Shown: positions 1 to 7,912, counted from the first letter of the stretch. The stretch: 64,000 bases of DNA from Verrucomicrobia bacterium UBA3841 (GCA_002392765.1 DGHT01000022.1:1-64000), one strand, 5' to 3'. The notes: generated by a model from the letters alone, not told the origin. Made by a program: numbers and translations.

Positions 1-172
1 CGAAACCGCTGCGCTCAAGCTCCTTGAGGGCGGCCACGGCTGTCGCCCTTGCGACTCCGAAACGCCGCATCAGCGCAGATGCGCTCGGAAGCGGTCTGCC
101 GCCCGCATACTTTCCGGAGAGGATGTCCGCCTTGAGCAGGTCGAATATGATGCTGAACTTGTTCTCGCCCAT
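1..172 (-). CDS. GntR-family transcriptional regulator, N-terminal part (runs off window)
   Basis: Only the first 57 residues are visible. They form a GntR-type winged helix: a helix with FDLLKADILSGKYAGG, then the turn PLPSASALMRRFGVARATAV and the recognition helix up to ALKELERSGF. The chosen start (ATG at 172) has GGAGGG just upstream; an in-frame ATG at 184 is the alternative. The gene follows the phosphomannose isomerase gene after 39 nt, so the two are probably cotranscribed from the promoter near 1270. The effector domain lies outside the window, so the HutC-like versus LacI-like (sugar-binding) class cannot be decided from this protein alone. Confidence 0.75.
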   Translation of the reverse strand, partial: MGENKFSIIFDLLKADILSGKYAGGRPLPSASALMRRFGVARATAVAALKELERSGF

Positions 173-211
173 GATGCCCTCCATTTTCCGGAGTTATACC
201 GCAACTGTCAT

Positions 212-1243
212 TCACGCGCACACGACAAGCGAGGCTCCACCCTGCACATCGACGGATTTCTCGCCATAGACAAGGAGCCTGTCGCCCTTCTTCACATCGA
301 CACCGTTCACCTGTCCCGCGCCGTCCGTCACTACAACTACGGAACTTTCCCGAGGAAGCGCGACCCTCGCTCCGCCCAAGACCCGCCACATGCAGAACTT
401 GTCGGTGAACTCCGGCCCGCAGACGCAGAACGCTTTGTGGTCTTTGCGTTCTTTGCGGCTAAAACCCCTTCTCACGTATCTCCGGCAGACTTCCTCATAA
501 TCAAGGTCTTCGTATTCGTACACGTCGAACATCCTCTCCCAACCGACTCCGCCGTGCATCTTCGCGTCGGGAATGCGCCGTCCGGACGGAGTAAAACGCT
601 CAGCGACGACCATCAGGTCGCTTGGCTCCTGCAGCTCGACCATGAAGCACCCTGCGCCTATGGCATGTGGAACGCCACCATCTACAAACACGAAGTCGCC
701 CGGAGCGACCGGCACGCGATGAAGCATTTCGAGTAGTGGATTTTTTAACCGTGTAGAACATGTAGAACGTGTAGTTCCATCCATAATTCCATATTTCCAC
801 AATTCCACATTCTTCCATACCGCCCGCTCCCACTCCTCCCGCGTCACGCCGGGCTTGAAGCCGAGATATACACAAGCGTCCGGCGCAGTGCCGGGAAGAA
901 AATACCAGCACTCCGTCTTGCCTACTCTAGAATTGAAAAGCTGCTTCGCACATGGCACGGTCGGGTGCGCCTGAATGACAAGCCGCTCGTCCGAGTCGAG
1001 GAGTTTTACGAGAATCGGAAGCGCCCCCGCGACATCCTTCACGAGCCGTCCGTCTTCAAATCGGCCCAGACCCTCGCCACTGATTTCAACCGCCCCATTG
1101 AATGCCTGTGTCGTGGACGCAAGCCAGTCCTCGGGTCGCGGCACTCCGTCCGACACATCTGCCGGGACGCCGCAGAACGCATCTATGCGTCCGCCGCCGA
1201 GATACATGCGCCGGACTCGGTTTGCAAGAAGTTTCGCAATCAT
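212..1243 (-). CDS. manA: mannose-6-phosphate isomerase, class I (cupin)
   Basis: Cytoplasmic zinc-dependent isomerase that interconverts mannose-6-phosphate and fructose-6-phosphate. Family signatures are clear: IQAHPTVPCAKQLFNS and GKTECWYFLPG in the metal site, and HAIGAGCFMVELQEPSDLM in the cupin barrel. At 343 aa it is normal for the short class I type. The longer reading from 1264 is unlikely because that ATG lies directly beside the -10 box TATAAT (1267-1272), upstream of the expected transcript start; the ATG at 1243 has a GAAAGG upstream. Residues about 142-165 are an odd insertion encoded by short tandem repeats (751-818), with no counterpart expected in the family, between the helical region and LLHRVPV-like sequence. 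Confidence 0.9.
   Translation of the reverse strand: MIAKLLANRVRRMYLGGGRIDAFCGVPADVSDGVPRPEDWLASTTQAFNGAVEISGEGLGRFEDGRLVKDVAGALPILVKLLDSDERLVIQAHPTVPCAKQLFNSRVGKTECWYFLPGTAPDACVYLGFKPGVTREEWERAVWKNVELWKYGIMDGTTRSTCSTRLKNPLLEMLHRVPVAPGDFVFVDGGVPHAIGAGCFMVELQEPSDLMVVAERFTPSGRRIPDAKMHGGVGWERMFDVYEYEDLDYEEVCRRYVRRGFSRKERKDHKAFCVCGPEFTDKFCMWRVLGGARVALPRESSVVVVTDGAGQVNGVDVKKGDRLLVYGEKSVDVQGGASLVVCA
751..818. repeat. octad tandem repeats inside manA
   Basis: Two short-period arrays lie side by side: about three units of GTAGAACRT and about four of ATTCCAYA. They sit in frame within manA and encode roughly residues 142-165, a Ser/Thr/Arg-rich stretch at a position where the isomerase family normally continues directly. 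Confidence 0.75.
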
Positions 1244-1266
1244 TGATATGCAACCTTTCGCCATGT

Positions 1267-1309
1267 ATTATAGCAAAAAAGCCTGAACACGGCGAAATTG
1301 TCTAGACAA
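1267..1309 (-). promoter_or_regulatory. manA promoter with GntR-type operator palindrome
   Basis: On the minus strand a TATAAT box occupies 1272-1267, 23 bp before the chosen manA start; no good -35 is present (best TTCGCC). A perfect 12 bp palindrome, TTGTCTAGACAA, lies at 1298-1309. Its core GTCTAGAC fits the GTNTANAC consensus known for HutC-subfamily GntR operators, and a GntR gene is the second gene of the same transcription unit, so autoregulation is likely. Confidence 0.55.
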
Positions 1310-1651
1310 CTTTAATTCGCGCGGAAAGCCGATGTTCTCATCATTACCCTTTCTTTACTCCCGTCTTTATGCCCGTTCTGATTATATATCCCCCGGACCG
1401 CAGGGGAGCCGCGCAGAGGAGAGGTTCAGCCGACGCCCCCCGAGCAATTCGCGAAGGCGACGGCCGAGACGGCACCCCGCATTGAGCACACCTCTAGCGA
1501 AATTGCTTCGCAATTCTCACTCCGTTCGGGGGATACCGACTTCGTCGACTTCGGCCTTTGGCCTCGGGGGATATGTTCCCCCAGTAAGCCGTTCCCCGTT
1601 CTGAACGACCGGGACGGTCGTTCCCCCAGTAGGCTGTTCACTATTCCCCGC
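1310..1651. other. gene-free region packed with hairpin repeats
   Basis: No credible gene. The stretch holds hairpins AATTGC-ttc-GCAATT (about 1504-1518), a GGCC-ttt-GGCC hairpin near 1550, GAACGACCG-gga-CGGTCGTTC (1603-1623) and two direct copies of GTTCCCCCAGTARGCYGTTC (1576-1595 and 1620-1639). GGGGGATACC/GGGGGATAT motifs recall the triple-hairpin repeat at 16.05 and 24.31 kb. None has a clear T tract, so these are repeats rather than plain terminators. Confidence 0.55.
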
Positions 1652-3028
1652 CTATCTCACTGTCATCAACTCGTCCCAGCGGGTGGTGACGCGCTTGGAA
1701 AGCTTACCGCGCTTCATCTTCCAGGCTTTATCCCCGATCCCCTCGCCGGCGGAGAAAACCTTTCCTTTGCCGAAGCGGGCGTTGAGCGAGTCGATGGCCT
1801 TGTAGAGTTTTGAGGGATGAGGGATGGGGGATGAGGGATGAGAGAAGAGGTCGAGTTGCTTCGGGGCGTCAGCCTTTTCCAGCCCAAAGAACACCACGCC
1901 CGTCTTGCGGTACTTCGTACCGGGCAGGAAAAGAGCGGGAATCGCCGGACGCAGAGCCTTCATCATTTCGTTCGTGGCGTCCGTAGGCTCCGGGAAAGCG
2001 ACGCTCCTGATCCGCAAGTCGGCCTCGCCTCCGGCCCCCGGCGGACGCCAGCCGTCCGGTCCCCTGGACTTCCCCCCGGAGCGGAAAATCTGCGCGTAAA
2101 TATTGCACCCCGCCGCGAACAATCCGTGTCTGCGCAGCTTAACGGCCGCTTGCGCCGTGAACGATGCTATGGATTCCTCCAGACCTTCGAGCGATCCGAC
2201 CGGCTCGCCGAAAGAGCGCGAACAGCTGATGCTGTCGGGATCGGCGTCGTAGTCCTTGTCCTCGTTGCACGGCGTACCGCGCAGCTCTGTCGCGGTGCGC
2301 AGGAGCGTCACGCCGCCGATCGACCGGATGACGTCGTCGCGGGCGTCCCGCAGGTCTTTCGCCGAGAATATCTGTTCGGCGCGAAGTTTCACGACAAGCC
2401 GGCGTCCTACTCCCCATACTTCGCCGGCTGGAAGCGATGCAAGGACGTCCGTTGGATCGTCGGGAAGGACGAACACGCCCTCTGGACGCTTCTTGGCGAT
2501 GTGGTCGGCTATCTTGGCGAGCGTCTTGGTCGGCGCGAAACCGATCCCGCAGGGAAGCCCGATCCAGCGGAGTATCTTGCTTCTGAGCCTTCGGCCATAA
2601 GCAAAATACGGGGAATGGGGAACGGGGAACGGGGAACGGAAAGAGAAATCGGCGTCTTCTTTTCGCTCTTCCCTCTTCCCTATTCCCTCTAACGCCTCCG
2701 GCGACGGAGGCGTTATAAACGCTTCGTCTATGGAATATTGTTCTACGTCCAGCGCTTCGTCTCGGAGAATCGAGATAAGACGTCTGGACATATCGCCGTA
2801 GAGTTCGTAGTTGGACGAGCAGAAAACAAGCTCTCCCGACGCCTCGCGGTTCTTGAGCTGGAAGTACGGAGTGCCCATCGCGATTCCCAAAGCCTTGAAT
2901 TCGTCAGACCGCGCGACGCAGCATCCGTCGTTGTTCGAGAGGACTGCGACGGGGCGTCCCGCGAGCGAGCGGTTGAACACCCGTTCGCACGAGACGAAGC
3001 AGTTGTTGACATCGACGAGGCCGATCAT
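1652..3028 (-). CDS. umuC: DNA polymerase V catalytic subunit UmuC
   Basis: Y-family polymerase for translesion synthesis, partner of UmuD. The start MIGLVDVNNCFVSCERVF, the SNNDGCCVARSDEFKALGI segment, the catalytic SIDEAF (D101, E102 with D6) and GIGFAPTKTLAKIADH are all present, and the length (458 aa) is slightly above the usual 420. Two stretches are foreign: residues about 106-144, between SIDEAF and RRLRSKIL, and about 396-406, both encoded by octad repeats. The first sits just after the catalytic acidic pair, so it must be accommodated on the surface of the palm. The ATG overlaps the umuD stop codon (ATGA). Confidence 0.92.
   Translation of the reverse strand: MIGLVDVNNCFVSCERVFNRSLAGRPVAVLSNNDGCCVARSDEFKALGIAMGTPYFQLKNREASGELVFCSSNYELYGDMSRRLISILRDEALDVEQYSIDEAFITPPSPEALEGIGKREERKEDADFSFRSPFPVPHSPYFAYGRRLRSKILRWIGLPCGIGFAPTKTLAKIADHIAKKRPEGVFVLPDDPTDVLASLPAGEVWGVGRRLVVKLRAEQIFSAKDLRDARDDVIRSIGGVTLLRTATELRGTPCNEDKDYDADPDSISCSRSFGEPVGSLEGLEESIASFTAQAAVKLRRHGLFAAGCNIYAQIFRSGGKSRGPDGWRPPGAGGEADLRIRSVAFPEPTDATNEMMKALRPAIPALFLPGTKYRKTGVVFFGLEKADAPKQLDLFSHPSSPIPHPSKLYKAIDSLNARFGKGKVFSAGEGIGDKAWKMKRGKLSKRVTTRWDELMTVR
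1811..1845. repeat. octad repeats (GGGATGAG type) inside umuC
   Basis: Four units of GGGATGAG/GGGATGGG. In frame in umuC, encoding the HPSSPIPHPS stretch near residues 396-406. The same motif recurs at the end of umuD (3037-3066). Confidence 0.75.
2609..2716. repeat. octad repeats (GGGGAACG and GAGGGAAK types) inside umuC
   Basis: An array of GGGGAAYG units (2609-2640), then an inverted-sense array of CTCTTCCC/TATTCCC units (2667-2690) and a hairpin CGCCTCCG-gcga-CGGAGGCG (2693-2712). All are read in frame by umuC as about 38 residues (106-144). GGGGAACG arrays recur at 22.6 and 24.3 kb in prophage genes. Confidence 0.75.
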
Positions 3029-3489
3029 TCAACCGAGGGATTGGGGATGCGGGATGAGGGATGCGAGAAGATGTGGATGCAAGCCGTTACTTTCCCGAAG
3101 TAATCCAGCTCTTGTCCAGGCTTGAGTTTAATGACGGGGAACGCTGGATTCGCGGGTTCGAGCCAGACTTCCCTTTCCCCCTCTTTCCTCTTCCCCCTTC
3201 CCTCTTCCCTCTCTGCTTTTACGCGCAGCGTCTTCACGGTGAAATCGCCGTCCACGCAGGCGATGATGACATCTCCGGACGCCGGACGCAGCGAGCGGTC
3301 GACTACGAGCAGGTCGCCGTCGCGGATGCCCCTGCCAATCATCGAGTCGCCCTGGACGCGGACGAAAAACGTCGCCGCCGGACGCTTGACAAGAAGCTCG
3401 TTAAGGTCGAGCGGCGTTTCCCGGTACTGCTCCGCCGGCGACGGGAAACCCGCGACGACCGACCCCGACAATTTCGATTTCGACTGCAT
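3025..3489 (-). CDS. umuD: UmuD-type S24 peptidase, polymerase V accessory subunit
   Basis: Self-cleaving LexA-like protein that activates UmuC after DNA damage. The cleavage site is AG-FPSPAEQY (A13-G14), and the Ser-Lys dyad is S49 in VQGDSMIGRGI and K86 in GDFTVKTL. The start at 3489 is set by AGGAG eight bases upstream; it lies one base from the stop of the DUF4186 gene. Residues about 90-106 (Arg/Glu/Lys/Gly-rich) and the C-terminal 14 residues are encoded by octad repeats rather than family sequence, giving 154 aa against about 140 normally. No LexA box is recognisable upstream. Confidence 0.9.
   Translation of the reverse strand: MQSKSKLSGSVVAGFPSPAEQYRETPLDLNELLVKRPAATFFVRVQGDSMIGRGIRDGDLLVVDRSLRPASGDVIIACVDGDFTVKTLRVKAEREEGRGKRKEGEREVWLEPANPAFPVIKLKPGQELDYFGKVTACIHIFSHPSSRIPNPSVE
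3037..3066. repeat. octad repeats (GGGATGAG type) at the 3' end of umuD
   Basis: Units GGGGATGC, GGGATGAG, GGGATGCG. They encode the last residues of UmuD (HPSSRIPNP) just before the umuC start. Confidence 0.7.
3174..3226. repeat. octad repeats (GAGGGAAG type) inside umuD
   Basis: A polypyrimidine array of CTTCCCTY/CTCTTTCC units on the plus strand. Read in frame on the minus strand it gives the charged insertion after FTVKTLRVK of UmuD, close to the catalytic lysine. Confidence 0.7.
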
Positions 3490-3490
3490 T

Positions 3491-3895
3491 TCAGGATCTC
3501 CTGGAATTATTTTTCGAACCGTCCCGCGCCTGTGCGAAGGCCATCGCCCTCTCAATCCACGCCATAAGAAAATCGACTATCCCGGCTTGGCGTTCCGCAG
3601 GGATTTCCTCACCCTCCGGAACTTTCCACCACTTGGCGAGGCATCCGCGGCAGCAGCAGGCGCAGGCATGCTGGGCCTTGAACACGGGGTGTCCCCGCAT
3701 CGGAGTCTGCCTGCCGTCTTTGGGTGGATTGGAAGGAGCCAGGCGTGTACGTATGAAGTCTTCGCAATGGGTGCGGATCGTCGCCATCCCCTTGGCTGCG
3801 ATGTATTCAACATCCTCCTGCGACAGACGGAAACGGGAGCGGAATTTCGACTTTGCCAACCGCGCAAATGCTGAATCGTATCTTTTCCCGTCCAT
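3491..3895 (-). CDS. DUF4186 protein
   Basis: Small protein matching the DUF4186 pattern: FRSRFRLSQEDVEYIAAKG, TIRTHCEDFIRTRLAP, DGRQTPMRGHPVFKAQHA and a CxCCRGC motif followed by KWWKVPEG. Its function is not known. The start at 3895 has GGGAG upstream; a longer reading from 3925 has no such signal. The stop lies one base from umuD, so the gene is translationally linked to umuDC and could take part in the same damage-tolerance response, though this is only a context argument. Confidence 0.8.
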   Translation of the reverse strand: MDGKRYDSAFARLAKSKFRSRFRLSQEDVEYIAAKGMATIRTHCEDFIRTRLAPSNPPKDGRQTPMRGHPVFKAQHACACCCRGCLAKWWKVPEGEEIPAERQAGIVDFLMAWIERAMAFAQARDGSKNNSRRS

Positions 3896-3938
3896 TTCCG
3901 CTCCCGTCTTGACGCCGCCCGCCACGGCGGCCTCCCGT

Positions 3939-5858
3939 CTAATCGAGGAAAATGAGCGGCACGCCGTCCCACACCGGATCCGGCGACTCCACGATCTTGA
4001 GTGCGCGTTCCTCGATCATCCTTTCGTAATCCGAATCGTCGTACTCGAGAAGTTCGTCCGGCCGGTCGGGTTCGATCTCAAGCTGCCGCATTGTGGTCTG
4101 GGCTATCCGCTTGAACACCGGGCCCGCCGAGTTGCCTCCCTGGTGGAATTTGCGGCACTCTTCGAAGTCGAGCGTCACGAGGATGACGACCTTGGGCGGC
4201 ACCGGCTCGGGATCGGTCTCTTCCCTCTTCACCACGCCGGAAGGGACGATTCCGCAGAACGTCGCCCTGTACAGCCCAGGAGCGTAAGACCTGCCTTTCA
4301 CTTTCTGCGCCGTTCCCGTCTTCCCCGCCACCGAATACCCCCTCAGCGCGGCGCGTCTTGCGGTGCCCGCCGGCGACGCCACTCCGAGCATCATCTTTCG
4401 CACCGTTCGCGCGCTTTCCGTCCTGAGCACGCGCACCGGAACGCGCTTGTCGCCGAGAGGCAGCGATCTTCCGTTTTCGTCCATTATCCTGTCCACTATT
4501 TTCGCCGGCATCCGCACGCCGTCGTTGGCGATGGCTTGATATGCGGATACGAGCTGGAGAGCCGTGACCGACACTCCCTGCCCTATCGCCGCCCTTGAGC
4601 GCGTGGCCATATCCCATTTTTCCGGTACGCGCAGGAGGCCGCGCTCCTCGCCCGGCAGTTCTATCCCCGTTTTCCGGCCGAAACCGAACTTCATCATCCA
4701 TTCGTGGAGGACGCGCGGGCCCATCTCGTAGCCGAGCTTGCCTATGACGATGTTCGAAGAGTGGACTATGGCGTCCTCGACCGTCATCGTCGGCTCCCAT
4801 ACGTGGCTTCCGTCGCCGGGCAGTTTGTAGTATTTCGGTTCGCCCCTGCAATCCTTCTCGTACCGGTCCGTGTTGTACCTCGTGTTCGGAGCGGCATACC
4901 CTTTTTCGATCGCGATCGCCGCCGTGATCACCTTCATAACGCTCCCCGGCTCGTACGTGAACGATATCGCCTTGTTCGGATAGTCGTTGGTGGACGAAAG
5001 GGTGTAGTGCGCGGGGTCGAATCCCGGAGTGGCGGCCATGGCCAGGACGTTCCCGGTGGCGACGTCCATGACTATGCACCATCCGTTTTCGGCTCCGTAC
5101 TGTTCCACGCCGTCCGCAAGCGCCGTCTCCGCCTCGTACTGTATGCGATGGTCGATCGTAAGGTAGATGTCGGCCCCTTTTACGGGAAGAGTCTTTTCAA
5201 TCCTCTTTTCGACGATTTCCCGCTTGCCGCGCCCGCCGCTGCGCATGCCTTTGATCGCCCCCGGGATCCCGCGCAGGAGCGTGTTGAAGCGCTGCTCTAT
5301 GCCGTACGACCCCTCGTTGTTCCTGTTGACGAATCCGAGGACGTTCGACAGTCTGCTGCCTTCGAAATAATGTCTCTCGCTCGTCTCCTTGGCGATAACG
5401 CCGGCGACCAGGTGCGGGTTTGTCAATATCTCGAACGCGCGCCTGTCGCTGGAGCATTTCAAAAACCTGTACCTGTTGGAAATATCCTTCGTATACGCCA
5501 GCACCTTGCCGTAATCCATGTCGAGCACCTGCGCGATGGTGCGGGCCATCGCCTCGCGCGAACGCGGTTTCTCGCGCTTGAATTTGACGACACCGTTCGT
5601 CATGGCCACCGGGTCGAGATAGAAATTCCAGCATTGCGTCGATTTCACCAGCGGATAGGGGGCCAAGGTGCTCGAATTCACCGTGCAATCGTAAATCGTC
5701 CCGCGCGTGGTGGCGAGCGTTTCGTAATAATTGTAGTTGGGCGGCTCTTCGACCTTGGCGAAATGGGACCGGATGAATTTCTGGCTGGTGTAGCCCGCGA
5801 ATGCCAGAAGAGCGGCCTCCGCGAACCAAAAACGGATATTCACACCCCGCAAACGCAT
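3939..5858 (-). CDS. ftsI: FtsI/PBP2-type penicillin-binding transpeptidase
   Basis: Division-specific peptidoglycan transpeptidase anchored by one N-terminal membrane helix (residues about 9-24). Active-site motifs are complete: SVMK (S306-K309), SSN (367-369) and KTG (513-515). The dimerisation domain is seen in RGTIYD and the FVNRNNEGSYGIEQRFN segment. At 639 aa it is within the family range. It follows the ftsL-like gene by 23 nt with GAGGGA as ribosome site. It has a C-terminal extension rich in Asp/Glu after residue 590 (EIEPDRPDELLEYDDSDYE), which is unusual and lineage-specific. Confidence 0.92.
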   Translation of the reverse strand: MRLRGVNIRFWFAEAALLAFAGYTSQKFIRSHFAKVEEPPNYNYYETLATTRGTIYDCTVNSSTLAPYPLVKSTQCWNFYLDPVAMTNGVVKFKREKPRSREAMARTIAQVLDMDYGKVLAYTKDISNRYRFLKCSSDRRAFEILTNPHLVAGVIAKETSERHYFEGSRLSNVLGFVNRNNEGSYGIEQRFNTLLRGIPGAIKGMRSGGRGKREIVEKRIEKTLPVKGADIYLTIDHRIQYEAETALADGVEQYGAENGWCIVMDVATGNVLAMAATPGFDPAHYTLSSTNDYPNKAISFTYEPGSVMKVITAAIAIEKGYAAPNTRYNTDRYEKDCRGEPKYYKLPGDGSHVWEPTMTVEDAIVHSSNIVIGKLGYEMGPRVLHEWMMKFGFGRKTGIELPGEERGLLRVPEKWDMATRSRAAIGQGVSVTALQLVSAYQAIANDGVRMPAKIVDRIMDENGRSLPLGDKRVPVRVLRTESARTVRKMMLGVASPAGTARRAALRGYSVAGKTGTAQKVKGRSYAPGLYRATFCGIVPSGVVKREETDPEPVPPKVVILVTLDFEECRKFHQGGNSAGPVFKRIAQTTMRQLEIEPDRPDELLEYDDSDYERMIEERALKIVESPDPVWDGVPLIFLD

Positions 5859-5881
5859 TCCGATCCCTCGTACGGCGGGAA

Positions 5882-6307
5882 TCAGCGTCTTCTTCTGCGC
5901 TGCGCCGAAACGGGCGTCGCGACACCGGCGGTAGCCGCGTTGGAGTAGCGCTCGCGGGCGAGAGCAACGGACGGCTGTCCGGGAAGCGCCCTGCCGTGCG
6001 CGTTGATCCTGATCAACTGTTTCGGATCCGTGGTGTACAACGCAAGCCCCCGCTTGAAGACGGCCTGATCAAGATTTTCGGATGCGCGCATGGCGTCCCA
6101 CTTCGCGGCGGCGCGGTCGAGATCGACCTCGCACTGCCTCAGCCGCGCGTCTTTGGCTTCGAGATTCTTGACCAGCTGGTTGCAGCTGGACGAAGCCAGG
6201 ACGTTCAATATGACCGCAACGAACACGACCGCAATCACCGCGCCGAGACGGAACGTGTGCGAGAGCATTCTCGAATAGCGTTTGGATCTCTTGTAATTCC
6301 CTTTCAT
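5882..6307 (-). CDS. ftsL: FtsL-like divisome protein
   Basis: Predicted bitopic protein of 141 aa: a basic cytoplasmic start MKGNYKRSKRYSRMLSH, a single helix LGAVIAVVFVAVILNVLA and a periplasmic stretch with coiled-coil character (NLEAKDARLRQCEVDLDRAAAKW). Sequence identity to known FtsL is weak; the call rests on topology and on its position between rsmH and ftsI. The start at 6307 overlaps the rsmH stop (ATGA) and has GGAGGT seven bases upstream; the nearer ATG at 6313 is too close to that site. The C-terminus ends in QRRRRR. Confidence 0.75.
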   Translation of the reverse strand: MKGNYKRSKRYSRMLSHTFRLGAVIAVVFVAVILNVLASSSCNQLVKNLEAKDARLRQCEVDLDRAAAKWDAMRASENLDQAVFKRGLALYTTDPKQLIRINAHGRALPGQPSVALARERYSNAATAGVATPVSAQRRRRR

Positions 6308-7239
6308 CGGCATACCTCCGTTTTTTCGACCGCCCGGAGTTTCGCACTCCTCGATCTTGGATTCAAATCCTTTTCCCGTTCCGTCGCCGTCACGGGATGC
6401 CTGAACATCAGGCGCACCCTGGGCCTTTCGCCAACCCACTTTTCGCCGCCCGCCTGGAGCGATTCGTATCTTCCCGCGTGAGCGGCGAATTTCCTCTTTA
6501 CGATTCTGTCGGTTATCGACTCGAACGTTATCACCGCGAAACGCCCGCCGGCCGCAAGAAGCGAAAGCCCCCCTTCCAGCGCCCTTTCCAATTCCCCGAC
6601 TTCGTCGTTCACATACATCCTCAAGGCCTGGAACACGCGAGTGGCGGGATGTTTGCCGCCGCTCCTTCCGACCGTCTTCTCCACGAACGCGGCGAGCTCC
6701 GCCGTCGACTCGAACGGCTTTGCGTCCCTCGCGCGCACTATCGCATCCGCCAGCCTCCTCGCCCGCGGCTCTTCGCCCAGCTCGCGGAATATCCTCTCCA
6801 GCCCGCCCGCGGAAAATCCATTCACCACCGCCGCAGCCGTGAGTCCCTGGAATCGGTCCATACGCATGTCAAGGGGTCCATCCCTGAGAAAACTGAAACC
6901 CCGTCCGCCCTCATCAAGCTGAGGAGACGACACGCCCAGATCCAGAAGGATCCCGTCCGCTTTTTCCCAACCTTTTTCATTTGCAATCCTTTCAATGTCG
7001 CCGTGGTTTCCCCTGGCCAGCGTCAGTCTGCCGGCCCCGGCGCATCCCGCCGCGATCTTCTTTTCCACCTCTTCCAGCGCCTGGCTGTCGCGGTCTATCC
7101 CCAGTACGCTTCCGCCGCGCGCGGCTATCTCCAGAGCATGCCCTGCGCGGCCGAGCGTGCCGTCTACATATCTCCCGCCGTCTTTGACGTCGAGCGCCTT
7201 CATTGTCTCTTCGAGAAGAACCGGAACGTGATTTCCCAT
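6304..7239 (-). CDS. rsmH: 16S rRNA m4C1402 methyltransferase RsmH (MraW)
   Basis: SAM-dependent methyltransferase acting on cytosine 1402 of 16S rRNA. The opening GNHVPVLLEETMKAL, the SAM motif VDGTLGRAGHA, VLGIDRD, and the signature ILLDLGVSSPQLDEGGRGFSF are diagnostic, and 311 aa is the standard length. It lies 15 nt after mraZ and overlaps the ftsL start, as in most dcw clusters. Confidence 0.95.
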   Translation of the reverse strand: MGNHVPVLLEETMKALDVKDGGRYVDGTLGRAGHALEIAARGGSVLGIDRDSQALEEVEKKIAAGCAGAGRLTLARGNHGDIERIANEKGWEKADGILLDLGVSSPQLDEGGRGFSFLRDGPLDMRMDRFQGLTAAAVVNGFSAGGLERIFRELGEEPRARRLADAIVRARDAKPFESTAELAAFVEKTVGRSGGKHPATRVFQALRMYVNDEVGELERALEGGLSLLAAGGRFAVITFESITDRIVKRKFAAHAGRYESLQAGGEKWVGERPRVRLMFRHPVTATEREKDLNPRSRSAKLRAVEKTEVCR

Positions 7240-7254
7240 ATCCCGGCCCTCCCG

Positions 7255-7740
7255 TCAGAAACCTGCGACCGCCAGCGCTTCGCGCAGCGCCGCCTGGTCG
7301 ACCGTCGCCGCGGGAGCCAGCGCCGCCGGATCCCACAACTTTATCATACGAACCGCACCAAGCATCGCGACCGTCGTCGTCAAGTTCGCAAACTGAAGGA
7401 GCTTGTCGCTGATGCGAATGCGGCCCTGTCCGTCAACAGCGGGCATTTCCGAGTTGGAGCCGATCGTTTGAAGAACTTGATTCAGCGCCGGATCAAAAAG
7501 CGCCTTCTCGCGTAACTTCGCCAGACGGGACTCCATTTCGATCGCCGGAATGATGTCTATGCATTTATCCGTTGGATCGGCCATCACGTAGACGAACTGC
7601 GGATCTCCCATCATTGCGCGCCATTCGCGAGGAATGGTGAAACGCTTTTTGGGGTCCAGGTTGTGGTCGTAACGGCCTACAAAACCGCTACCCGCAACTT
7701 TAGTCGACTCCGCGACACTCTGTGTGCCCTCTTTTGACAT
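7255..7740 (-). CDS. mraZ: transcriptional regulator MraZ
   Basis: First gene of the division cluster and, in other bacteria, its DNA-binding regulator. Two SpoVT/AbrB-like halves are seen: FVGRYDHNLDPKKRFTIPREWRAMM and the second repeat VDGQGRIRISDKLLQFANL. At 161 aa it is slightly longer than usual because of both tails. The -10 box of its promoter ends 11 nt before the start codon and there is no Shine-Dalgarno sequence, so its mRNA may be nearly leaderless. The repeated TGGGN operator boxes of MraZ are not evident upstream. Confidence 0.92.
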   Translation of the reverse strand: MSKEGTQSVAESTKVAGSGFVGRYDHNLDPKKRFTIPREWRAMMGDPQFVYVMADPTDKCIDIIPAIEMESRLAKLREKALFDPALNQVLQTIGSNSEMPAVDGQGRIRISDKLLQFANLTTTVAMLGAVRMIKLWDPAALAPAATVDQAALREALAVAGF

Positions 7741-7751
7741 TTCTTGCCACT

Positions 7752-7780
7752 ATTATACACTTTCTGACACGACTTTGCAA
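7752..7780 (-). promoter_or_regulatory. strong sigma-70-type promoter of the mraZ operon
   Basis: Minus strand: -35 TTGCAA (7780-7775), 17 bp spacer, -10 TATAAT (7757-7752). The predicted transcript start near 7745 is only about 5 nt from the mraZ ATG. Confidence 0.75.
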
Positions 7781-7786
7781 TAAAAA

Positions 7787-7827
7787 AATTCCATGAAACA
7801 CATAATTAAGTAAAATATCATGGAATT
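7787..7827. terminator. AT-rich inverted repeat upstream of mraZ
   Basis: Perfect 10 bp arms AATTCCATGA (7787-7796) and TCATGGAATT (7818-7827), extended by A-rich and T-rich flanks, with a 21 nt loop. It could act as a bidirectional terminator that screens the division promoter from the prophage side, or as an operator. Confidence 0.4.
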
Positions 7828-7874
7828 TTATAATTTTGATTATTTATATGATGTTGCAAGAATAAATGCAAATG

Positions 7875-7912
7875 TGTGGTATTTTTCTCTCGCAGAGGCG
7901 CAGAAATGGCGT
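7875..7912. repeat. left half of the composite repeat split by the prophage
   Basis: The 30 bp at 7875-7904, including octads of CGCAGAGG type, are identical to 61649-61678. The match continues as ATGGCGT up to the prophage end; its other half is at 40412-40501. Confidence 0.85.

Noticed and set aside
1490..1640. Rho-independent terminator after umuC or manA
   Set aside because: Hairpins are strong but lack T tracts and belong to repeat families.
3896..3938. LexA-type SOS box in front of the DUF4186-umuDC operon
   Set aside because: No palindromic box could be recognised in the short gap; SOS control remains possible through an unknown motif.
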